The notes beneath the pieces were generated by a model, which was not told the DNA's origin, searched no databases, and saw only the letters and a list, made by a program, of their open reading frames with translations. From Lingula anatina (lineage: Eukaryota > Brachiopoda > Lingulata > Lingulida > Lingulidae), in contig NW_019774958.1 of the NCBI RefSeq assembly GCF_001039355.2, positions 683,719 to 747,718 on the forward strand: DNA of 64,000 bases. Reading direction: 5' to 3'. The position numbers were made by a program, and so were the translations under genes. Positions 25,980 through 38,600 of the stretch are shown piece after piece (within the stretch, counting starts at the first letter, position 1; each line of letters opens with the position of its first letter).

Positions 25980-28900
25980 ATAAATATATACTATCAAATT
26001 TATACAGGTATGTATTATAAATTTAATTTATTATTTATTTTTGTTGTTATTTAGATCTAATTCATTTGTTTATTTATTTGGGAGGGGCAAGTAATAATGA
26101 TAGTATATTTGTTGACATAGCTTCTAAATCAATGATTAAACAAGCTAACTTATTATTATTAGTTTTTTTTATACATCTAGCTGTTATTATTGCACTTTTA
26201 GATGCTATTGTAAATATGATTACTAGTATCTTCATAGTAACTTATTTTAACATCTTTGTGATATTTGCCATGTTTTTTATCACATTGCTATATAAAGCTT
26301 TTTGCACTTCCTAAAAACTTGGTCTTAGTATATCCAACATTATGTTGCGTTGCTACGATATGTTAAGCTTGTGGCATCAGCTCAGTAAATCACAATAAGA
26401 TAAATATAATTGGGATATTAGATGCATTTAAGACACATGTCTTAGAAATATGCTCAGACATTTGTAGTTGTGACCAACTTCAGTCTTTCTGGTGTATGCA
26501 CATGAAAGCATTCATTTCGGCTACATTTAAGTTAATAACTTAAACAATGTATATTCTACAATGTAAGCAACAGGTTATTGTCTGAAAAATGCTTTGTCAA
26601 TTATTATTGATCCATGCACTTAAGTTAATAAACGAGGCAGGTAAGATATTGATTAAATGGAAAAATTATCACCATTATCTGTCTCAATTGAGTGAATATG
26701 TAACTAAATGGGCTAAACGACAACCATTTATCATTCACAAAAATGTACAGACCAAATTTGATTTAATAGCTGTGATGAAAGTATTACCCCTGCCAATACA
26801 ATATTGTTAATTTTTCTCTCACCAAGTGTCAGACATTTACAGTGACCTAGTAGAACTATACCCTCATTGCATAAGTACATATATTGGTCTTTTCACTCAT
26901 TGATGGGTGTTTGAATGGGCCCTTTGAAACTGTGATATAATTTCTAAATTTATATAGGTTGAATGATTACCATGATTATATTGAAATCCAAATAGTCTCC
27001 ATTTTCTCAATGTATCACCAGCCATTTTGGCATTTTTATTAGGGTTGATTGCCACCTACCTTTTAGGTGTATCAACACATTAATGTCGCTGCACTTTGTA
27101 TCCATAATTTTAATGGAAAAAATCCCAGGCACAGTGGTATGCTAAATAAGGTTTAGATAAGCCTATTTTGCATGATTATATGATTTCCACATTTGGTGAC
27201 AATCAGTATAGTGCCAATATTTTGCACTTCAAAAAAATTTTCAATGTCAATTATTATACTATCCTATTTTTATATGTGGATAAATCACATGCATGCATGT
27301 TAAACTTTTTATGTTTTCTTTGTGTAATCAAAGACTCTGGGGATACAAAAATTATGAAAATTTATGTTACTAAAGAATTTTTTATATGAGGATTTTTTTG
27401 TAGACATCCAGACATTTACTTGCCCCTATGCCTGTATGTCAAAATACAAGCAATACTGAATATCGACCTCTTTGTGTTTTAACAATATCATGTTGGGTTG
27501 TAACTTAATCTTCTAAAATCCTTTCTTTTGTCAATGCAAACATCTTAAGGGTTTAAGACAGTCAGTAATTAGGGTGTATATTGATCTTGTGCTTTAATAG
27601 TACCACTCTGCATTAATGTCATATCTAGAATTTGCTTGGATTTTTCTATGTGCAGATCAGATAAAAATTCCTTAATCTACTTTTTACATGGTATATTTAC
27701 ATTCAATAAGAAAATAAAGGTAGCTTAATTAGTGTCTCAGGATCCACCTTTGTGCATGTAACTACATTACCTAATAAAATGACATATCAGTCATTAAATA
27801 TTGTATATAAATTTTAACATAATTGGACGTTTTACCTCACTTATCAGATATTTGCCATTCTGGATTACCTAAGGCATTGTAACTACGTACCTGTTGTTGT
27901 AACAAAGGAAGCATGGTAATATTATAAATTTCACGAAAGAGATTTAATTTTATTTCTTGCTGGAGTGGCATATTTCAGCCAAAAGTGAAAATTTCATCAT
28001 GCTATCTAGAACTGTGTTACAAATATACTTATGTATATATTGATTATAAAGAATATGTTGCATATGTACATGAAATGAATATATTTAAAAATGTAACAAC
28101 TGAACCCCCTGAAGTAATAAAGTAATAAAGGAGAATTCAAATGAGATGATAAAATAATTTTGCAACTGAGTTGAACTTCCATAATTTGTTTTTTCAGTTG
28201 TTGTCATTGGTTCTGCTAAAGGTGGCAATCTGCTACAGGTTCAACATGTAGTTGATAGTTCCCGTGTACGAAGAAACTCTGGTAAGTTTTTGCACTCATA
28301 AGTATAAAGATGAAAGCCTGATATGATTTTTGAGTTTTATCTGAGCTAAAAGTTCAAAATTAAAATATGATTTGGAAATGTCATTATTTATGGAAAGTAT
28401 TATTGTCTTCTCAAAAAAACCCTATGGAAGGGATTTTTTCTTTGGTATGAACTAGATCTTGTGAAAATTGCCCATCTAGAATCTTTGAGTAACTTGAACA
28501 AATCCTACAGTCACCATCATGCGGATCTCACTGTTGTATTCTACTTTTGTGCACATGGCTGCACAATTGGTCTTTACTCTGCAATTTTGTTTTTTCTTTA
28601 TTTTTTGTACTTTCTTCATTTCACCCAGATCCCTGTCAAAACAATAATGGAGGATGCAGCTACATGTGTGTGGCCACTGTCCCTTCTTACCGCTGTACAT
28701 GTCCCACTGGGTATAGACTGATGGCAGATGGCAAGGCGTGTCAAGACAAGGACGAATGTCTGGAGCCCAATGCATGTCCTGAACTGGGGCAGTGTGTGAA
28801 CACACCAGGATCATATAGGTAAGATCATGGTTTTATGCATATATTGAAAACTTCTGAAGATAAATAGAATAAGATTTCAGGTTTTCGCAACCTTATCATG

Positions 28901-29661
28901 TATCATATTGCAGGCATGGGATGGTTTTGGATCTACATGTGTACATTAGGTTAAAAACATTTTAGTATGCATATGCACTGCCAGTCTGTTCTCTTAGGCT
29001 CTGTTCTCACAACTTTTAGATCGATCTATCACCGCGGGGAGTCTCACTAGATTACTGTCAGATAATCCGCCTTAAGTGTCCGTCCCCGCCTACTACAAAC
29101 TATAAGGGGTAATTAACTTTCGTGTCCGCCCGGCTGACAGCTATTTAGCGTGAACCCCCAGGGAGTTAGGTCGATCCAATGTAGGTCGATCTAATCTATG
29201 AGAATGGGGTGTTAGAGTGTATTTTATCATTACTGCATATTTCCCACTTTCATTTTCAGATGTGTCTGTCCATCAGGCTTTGCCTGTGATTCCAGGGACA
29301 GTAGCTGTGTTGATATAGATGAATGTCTGCTTGGAACCATAGCTTGCAGCCAGGGATGTCACAATACACAGGGATCATACAGGTGTGAGGTTGACAAAAG
29401 ATATCATAACTTTGTTATGTATTATGTACCATATTGATTTACTTAATTCATTATCCTATCAGTTTCAGTGTAATGTGTATTACGGCTATTTTTGCAGTTT
29501 TTCACAGTGCATAGAGAATATTCAATTCGAATTTTATCTGGTAATGTTGATTCAGTGAAGAGCACCACACAACTGATTAGGCATGAAGGTCTACAGCAGT
29601 TGACAATAAGGTCTTTGGGCAAGTGCTCTACTAGCCTGGAATTTTATTTACCTCAAATTCA

Positions 29662-29693
<32 letters not shown>

Positions 29694-32600
29694 GTGCAAA
29701 GCCCTTGTAATTTTAAACCATTTAACTATTATCTCCAAAGAATTTCAGTTGTCAGAATCAAATTCTGATCAGCAATTGTTTGTCAATTTACAGGTGTGTC
29801 TGTAGCACAGGATTTGCCCTACAGGAAGATGGAGCCACATGTGAAGACATAGATGAATGTATAGAATACAGCCCTTGTAATGTCAGCTGCATCAATTTCC
29901 CAGGCAAGATATTTCATGTCATATTATTATGTTATCAACATAATATTAGGAATGTTTTTAAAAGCTTATTTGGTAGCCCTGTCCTGCAGTCACAGCCAGT
30001 TTAAGTATTATAAAAAAGTCGATGATAAGAAGGTTAAACATCATTAAAGATTTAAGAAAGCTATAAAAGTTTTGATAAGATTTGTCTACAATTCTATTGA
30101 AAATATAGCTTCATGTTTGTGGTAACATTTACTTCAGCGTGTCAAAATGAATAAAAAAGATAAATTCCCTCTATGTTTTAACTTGCACCTTTAATAAACA
30201 TTTTTTATATATCACTGATGTGTTCATATAAAAAGCGACAGTTTATTCCTCCAGGTTCCTATACATGCAGTTGTGGTGAAGGCCAGTATTATAGCAGTAG
30301 ATCATCAACTTGTGTCCCTGCCTCTTGTGCTGCCCTCTATATGGAGAAGTTGGTAACACATTGTACCATACAGGAGAAGGTGGAGTATGACTATGGAGAA
30401 GTGTGTACTCTGCAGTGCAAACAAGGTATCTGTCTCTGTCTCTACCACTACACAAGCTATATTTCAATTCGAAATTATTTGGTTGCTTCTGCAGGTTGAA
30501 TTTAGATGTATATTTTTATTTAACATTTAGAAATTGTAGCAAAGACTGGTGGTTGGAGAAAAGAATATTATTGTTACTAGTCCACTAGATGATGTACAGT
30601 AGGGCTATTTTAAAGGTAAAGGTATTTCTAGGATATAGGAATTGGTGTTGACATAAATTCATATTGTTTTACTTGAATAATTTATTAAAGGTGCCAGTCA
30701 TCAAATCTGATATCTGCAATTGAAAGGTTTTGTAACATTTACATGGTTGCACACTTTGCCTGTTATAGAACAATTGTGATCTTCTTCTATAGGTGTAACA
30801 GTTGGTTCTACCACAGTGGAATGTACAGGCAGTGGGGAGTGGAGCCCAGTGATGGCAGACTGTGTGGAAGAGAAGCCTCCATCCCCACCACCACATATAT
30901 ACCTCTCCTCTAATACTATACAAGAACACAGTCACAGGATGACTGCCATTGGTTGGCTAAGAACCATGTACGTCCGTGACTCACCAGACAGGGTTTATAC
31001 TCTACACAACCACACTGATATTTTTGGAGTGTATGGCAGTGGACATGACGCTAAATTAGTTGTGACAGGTAAGGCAACATTGGTTGATATTCCAAAAAAT
31101 CTTTTTATTAAGATGTTTTATATAAGTTTTTTTAGATTGTCATCTCATTATGAAGGCCTCATGGTGTTAATCTCTTTTCTCAAGAAACTTGTACATATAG
31201 ATTATGTTTTATTGTGTCAAAGGATTGATCATTAATGAATTTTTCCACTGTACTTTTCAGGACAAAAATAAATTAGAAAATTAAGAATTATATTGACTTT
31301 ATTTTTATTAGTATTTATATTATTTTCTAGAGATATTACTTATACTCATTTATTTGAATTCACAAATCAGAACAATTTCTTGACAAGCTGCAAAAGTCTC
31401 CTTTTAGCAATCAAATCCTTATATTTCATGTTAATATTATTTCAGGTAATTTGGACTTTGAACTCCAGCCCACTTACTGGTTGAACATCAGTGCCTCAAG
31501 TGATATCCCACCAAACACAATTAACAATATCATCACTGTCCACATTTCAGACATTAATGAACCACCATCTATTCCTTTGCTCAATTCCTCAATACTGGCT
31601 GAAACTGCTAGTGTGGGGACTCAAGTGACCAGCGTCCAGGCTGTCGACCCAGACAGGGGCCAAAATTTAACATACAGGATTGTATCTGGTGCTCATGATG
31701 ATTTTGAATTTAAAGACAATCTGTTGTTAGTTAAAAGTAGCTTAGATTTTGAGACCAGAGAGTTGTATGATATAGAGATAGAGGTGAGGGATGATGGGAT
31801 TCCCAGTCTTGCTACAAGAGGGACATTGAGGGTGTTTGTGACTAATATTAATGAAGCACCCACTAGCATATTGCTCAATTCTTCTGATGTACAGGAATAT
31901 GTGACTGGGAAGAGAACTGGCACTAGAAATGGTACTGTTATCAGCACATTGACAGCAGTTGATGAGGATAGAAATGATATCCACACTTTTACTGTGTTAG
32001 ACCCCAGACAGAATGGTCTTGAATGTTTTAGTATATATGAAAGCTACCTCGTAGTCGGCAATGAAAATTGTTTCGATTATGAAACCAACAGGGTATTGAC
32101 AGTCCAATTACAAGTGCAAGATAGTGGATTTCTGACTTATACCAAAACTAAATCTATTTCAATATTGGATCAGAATGAGGCCCCGAACAGGGTGGTGTTG
32201 TCCAGTGATCAAATATTTAGTCTTTCTCCTGCTGGAACTGTGGTGGGGACCCTGTCAGCAGTGGATCCAGATAATGGTGACAGGCATAACTTTACACTTA
32301 CTGGACCAAGTCAGCAATTTATTTTGGAAGGTGAGAGCAAGTGTGAAACTGCATTTTATAACAATCTATGCAGTAATGCAAAACATAAAGTGTTACCTTG
32401 TGTTATTTCCATGCTGTACTAATGTCTTCTCAAACTCGGTTGTATTTTATGGAGAAAACTTGCATTATCCTGCTTATTTCAATATTAACATTTGTTCACT
32501 ATTGCATATTGAGTTTCAATTTTTTTTAGGTAACAAACTAAAAGTAAAGACTGATCTTAGTTTACTGACATCACCGACTGTTCAAGTGACCATCCAAGCT

Positions 32601-35600
32601 ACAGACCTTGGTGGACTCCCCTGCCAGCAGTCACTGACCATTGGACTAATACCAGTGTCCAGTTCTATAATGTATGGCTCTGCAGACTATGAAGTCACAC
32701 TTAGTCCTAGTTCTGTGCTAGAAAACAGTGCTGCAGGAACTGAGGTGGGAGCCGTCAGCATTGTTCACCATGGTAATGGTGAAGTTACTGAGCAGTTTAC
32801 CTGTGTTCTTAGAGATGATGGAGGAGGGATGTTTATCGTTCAGGATAGGAATAGAATAGCAGTAAGTATTTTCCTAGAGGTAGTATTTATAATAATTTTA
32901 ATTATTAAAAGCAGACACAGGATATTATTAAATTTTATTTATTTTCTAAACTATCCATTTTCTCTATGGGCATGTCCATAGTTTGGGTGTAAAAAAGTTA
33001 TTCATAGCTTGTGATTATTTAATGCATTTTTATGTCATTTTTACGTTATCTTAAGGATTACTGATTGTTAACTGATGATGATGATGATTAAGAGATTGAG
33101 AATATTAGTATGTGACAAGTTGTGCTTAATTTTGCTTGTATCAATATCATTTCATTTGCACATACAAATAATTCAGTTAAACTTAATATGAAATCAAATG
33201 CCATACAGAAGAATGAATGCCAAAATTATGACACATAGTTTTCTAAATCCATGACTTCTTTTAAATATTGATCATCAAACATTTTTGTATTTGTCCTGTT
33301 ACCTTTGAATGTTTAATTCCAGGTCTCTGGCAGTACACTGATTGATTTTGAGAGTGGACATCAAATTCAGATCCAAGTGGAATGTTTCAGTTCAAGCGAA
33401 GTGTTACATCAGACCTTTGTCATCACAATTCTTAATGTTAATGAACCACCTACAGATATTAAAAGTGAAACAGGGAAGTTTGAAGTTATGGAAAACAAAA
33501 TGCCTGGTATGTAAATGTTGATGGGATACTCATAAGAAACTGGTTTCATCAAAATTTTATGTTTTTTTGTCGATTAATCTTGATTTACTTTAACTTATTC
33601 AAAACATTTGAAATTGTTGTACAATAAGTGTTATATTGTCTGGCATTGTTTCTTGGAAATTAAAATAGTGTAAATTCTATCACTGCCTGTTAGTTCAATA
33701 TTGTATTACATATGTATATATGGATATATATATGCATATGTATATATGGATAAATATAGTTTGATTTACATAAATGTTGTAGTATAATATGTATTTACAA
33801 TAGACTATCAAAATCATGTTCAAAAATGCACTTTGCATAGGCTTAGTAGAATGATATTAAAATATTTTCATTAAATTATTTTTGTAACATTGCGCATTGG
33901 TTGCATAGAATGCATTGTTTTCATTGTAGGAGAGCTGATTGCCTACCTGTCAGCAGAAGACCCTGACCAGGGTGATCAATTCAGATTTATGCTGGAGTCC
34001 AGCTTTACAATGGTTCCCTTTGCCATTGGAGCCAACCACCTTATTACACATAACTTAATCAACTTTGAATTAACGCCATCATTTGATATTACAATTTTTG
34101 TCACAGACAACGGAGGACTGAGATTTTCCAAAGTAAGTGTTATGGTAAATTTTAAGATAACAGTATAACATTTTCTCACATTTTAGATAGTATGTGATGT
34201 GTTTATTGAATGAGATATTATGTTAGAATCTGCTTTGATTTATTGAAATATAAGTCCTTTGGAAACTGTTTTTTTTTTCTCTCCACAATATGATCCTTTT
34301 TTTTCTGTCAACATATTAAAAATCATTTATGTAACTGTAATACCTCATGTAGCATTGTGTGTACTTGTGGGTATACTGTATGCACAGCTGTAATTTCATT
34401 TACTGTCATTTTACTATCAGTTCTACTGACTCCTCTTCAGGCAATAACAGTGACAGTGGTAGACCAAAATGATCCACCAACACAAATACTAATGGCAGAT
34501 GGCACATGCATCATTGAATCAGCTGCTATCAACTCTGTTGTAACAACATTGAGGACAGTGGACGAAGATGTAGAACAATTACATACATATACAATACAGG
34601 ATCAGAATCCACCTGGAGCTTTAGCTATACACAATAGAAACAAGCTTGTTGTGGCTGATGCAAGTAAAATAGATTATGAGAAGTATCATTCTGTTGAAGT
34701 CACAATAGTTACCCAGGACAATGGGCTACCACTGGCATTATCATACACCCAGACACTAACAATACCAGTGCTGGATGCAAATGAGTCCCCAACTAGGATC
34801 TCCCTTGATAATTACACTGTAGCTGAAAATTCCCCACCTGGCACTCTAGTTGCTAACATTCATGTCGAAGATCCAGATACGTTTCACCAGGTTTTCTACT
34901 GCACTTTAATGCAGGATGCTATCGGAAGGTTCCAAATCCAGTTTGTGCCTCTAGTGGAACAGAACTTGTTAGTGGTTGCTGATGGCAGTTTGTTGAACTA
35001 TGAGCAGTCAGATACACATCTTATTGAGATTATGTGTAAAGACTGTGGGGGGTTGAATGTGAGCAGTAGCTTTTCAGTTCAAGTTTTAGATATAAATGAT
35101 GCCCCTTTAAAGGTGATCTTTGTAGACTCAAAAGGAGACACCATGACAGCGCCTTATCCACCCAGTGAAACGCAACAGCAGATATCTCATCTACCTAGTT
35201 CCTATGTAGTAGTGGTAAATGAGACGATGGATCCAAGCAGTATTGGGAATGAAATTGTTGCCTACTTCTCTGTAATGGATGACGACAGTCTGCAAGCTGG
35301 CAAACAGAAACATACTTGCCATCTTGTCAGTGAAGCGGATTATATCAACAATAACTTGGAAGGTCAGTTTCATTTTTGAGGACCATATAGTTGAAAGTTT
35401 TTAAAAATTGAATTTAAGTTATGTTGCACTACTCACTATCATATACATTGTACTAATTTTTTTCATTATTTATATCAGAAAAAGGTAATTACATTGATGC
35501 CTAATTAAATCCATAATTGATTCATGATTGATTTTGCAAATTTGATGATAAATATAAACATGTTGAGAAATAACACTCATATAGGTCCAGCAAGTGAAAT

Positions 35601-38600
35601 GTCCAGCAGGTTCCAGTTGATGACACTCAATGGGTCAGTCTGGAATGCAGTAGTGGTCAGAGAAAAACTGGACTATGAGGAAGTGGTGGCAGTATTTTAT
35701 CTCTACTTGAGATGCACAGATGATGGCATACCAACACCTTTGGTAAGTGAGAGGCTTAAAGTGTGAATTTAAGGAAAATTTGAATATTCAGTATTAGCCT
35801 GTTTCCTCCACAGCTTTTCTGTAAAATTAGTTTTGCTTATTGCAAAAAAAATACTAATTTTGCTATAGATAAGTTTGATAAGGTTTGTATCAGAAAAAAT
35901 ATAGTGAAATGAGAATTTGATTTATTTTTCTTCCATATTTTGATCTAGGCTGTTATGGCTTCCCTTAAAGTGGTAGTTGCAGATGTCCCAGAGGCACCAT
36001 ACAACATATCTTTGTCCAATAATAACATCCTAGAAAACAGTGCACCTGAGTCTACAGTGGGTAAGTGGTTAGAAATGATAACTTATGGGATGAAGACAGG
36101 CTGAAAGTTCACAAGTAGTGCACTAGCCATCTTGTAAGTAAAGTGAATGATATAACCCCAAACATGAGTTATTAGATATAATAACTTAATGTGCATTTTA
36201 AAACTATAATTTAAAATGTTAATAGTTTAAGAGGTTTACCAATTTTCCAAAGCAAAAAATTGTAACACTTTCTTCTTATTAATGTGCTCATGGTAACCTG
36301 TTTCCATTAGGAAGCAATATTGGTTGGAAATTTTTTAAAGTTGTAATGATTATAATATTTTATACTGACAGTGCATTATGTTGAAACATTTCTTCAGGAT
36401 TACTTACAATACATGATGAAGACCCGCCACTGTCTGGGTACATCATTACTGTCACCACTTCTGGCACTCCTTTCTATGTCAGAGGACAGGAACTGAAAGT
36501 ACTGAATAACAGACTGAACTATGAACTAAAAAGTGTTTTCACTGTTCAAGTGGAGGCAAAGGAAGTGGAAACAGGTACAAAATTCAGTGGTATAATCTTT
36601 ACTATAGATGTTGATGAAGTGTTTTTATTAAAATGTATTTTACTAGTACTATTTTTTTGCAATAGCTAAATAGACTATTTTTGCTATGGAGTTTAGTATA
36701 CTCAATCAGATGTTTTATTACTTTAATACTACCATGACTGCATGATTTTTATTAACCTAGACTCAATCACAGATATTTTCTTTCAGGTTTATCACTTACC
36801 AAGAATTTTACCATCAATATCATAAATGTGGATGAACCTCCTTGTTGCCTCCAAATCAATGGCCAAACTGAATTGGAGTTGCCAGATAATATGGCTGTAG
36901 GTACAGAAATTGGAACTTTGACCGTGGTTGACCAGGATGTAGGAGATACTCATACTTTTAGTTTCCAGCCAGACAGGAAGAGGAGGGACTTAGATGACCA
37001 TGTGTCCTATTTCAGGTGAAGAGAATGAATTTCACTTAGACAGCATCTGGTTGAAAGACTGTATATAGTTTACTTAATGTATGTCTTTCATCCTTCAAGA
37101 TAATGTGTTCAGATCAGAGTTAATATTGACTCTTAATTCATTTCAAAATACTACAAAGCCAATTTCATGCATGAGATTTTTTAAACATTTGTAGGGATCC
37201 TGATAATTTGAGTTGTTAGGGACATTGTTTTGGAATGGCCCAGTTCAAAGTTCCGAAAATTTGATCCATAATAATTTGTATGTCTGAATTTTTTGTATTT
37301 ATTGTGCTGGACATTGTTTCAGTGAGATCTTTGTTCAAACTATTTTTCACTGTTTTCCAGGTTAGAAGGCAACAAGCTGTATTTGTCCAAGGCACTGGAC
37401 CCACTAAGTTATGCTATGCTAGGTATCAGCATCCTGGCAGTGGACAGCACAGGATTGCAACTGTTGGAGCAGTTGTATTTCAAAGTTCTTATGATCAAGT
37501 AAGTCATTCTTATTTCATTAATGTCATTAGTTGATGTGTGTGTTTGTGTGTGTGTTTGTGTGTGTGTGTTCACATGTGTGTATTTGTGTCTGTCAAGTTA
37601 TTACCTGCTAAGAAACAAATTGACAGCTTGGCCTAGGGCATGGATCTCTTGAAATTTCTTCAAAAAATGTGATCCAAATTTTGTTACTTACTGATATTTA
37701 TTCTTCATAATGTACATAGTTGACTTGTGATCGGTTTTTCATTGAAGTTGTGGTGGCGTCAAGTGTTCCTCTGCCAATGGTCTCTGTGACAAAGGACAGC
37801 TCCCCCCATCTTGCAGATGTAAACTTGGATTTGAAGGTAATGGTACATGATACAAGAGTTAACTGATTTCTACCATCAGTAACAGAAATTCATCAAAATC
37901 CATCCATAACTTTTTGAGTTAGGCTAGTGATAAAAAAAACAGACAAACAGAGGTCAAAACATAAACCTCCTTGGTGGAGGCTGCAAAGCATTAAAAGATT
38001 AAGATGGAGGCGAGGATCACCACATAGAGGCCACTTATTTAGAATACAATCACTCTTCTGCTCTTCAGGCAATGGAATTAACTGCACCAACATAGATGAG
38101 TGCTCCCCCATATCTCCCTGTCACCCTGAGAACTCCCTGGGTTGTATAGACGGATATGGTGGAGTCAATAACTATACTTGTATGTGTAAAGATGGCTGGA
38201 TGCCACCTAATTGTGAACAGAGAGTTGACCAGTGTGATACAGCAATGTGTAGTAGGAATGGTGAGTGTTAGATAAAGATTGTCTTTCTGATACAGAACCC
38301 TGGGACAGCTCTTCCTTGAGCTCATCATGTTTTTGGTAGAATTCAGCTCCTCTGAGTCACTTTTATATTGAAAAATGAACAAGGTCATACCTGAATTAAC
38401 TTCAGAAGACTATTGGCTTATATGTGTTAATTGTTTCCTGATAGTAACCATATATTATTTTCTTTAGGAAATAAATAATTAATTGGTGAATTTATATTTC
38501 ACAGGAACTTCCTCATGTGTCCACCAGTCTACAGGTACCCAGTGTGTATGTAAAGCTGGCTACACAGGGAGGTCCTGTGATATAGATGTGGATGATTGTG

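Noticed and set aside
26066-26314. Very hydrophobic 82-aa open frame in receptor intron 1
   Set aside because: AT-driven Leu/Ile/Phe content, no splice context and no motif; likely chance.
26589-26810. 73-aa open frame in the same intron
   Set aside because: No recognisable domain and no acceptor/donor support; AT-biased.
30816-31235. 139-aa plus frame as a separate gene
   Set aside because: Its first part is receptor exon 7; the rest is intron read-through after the donor at 31069.
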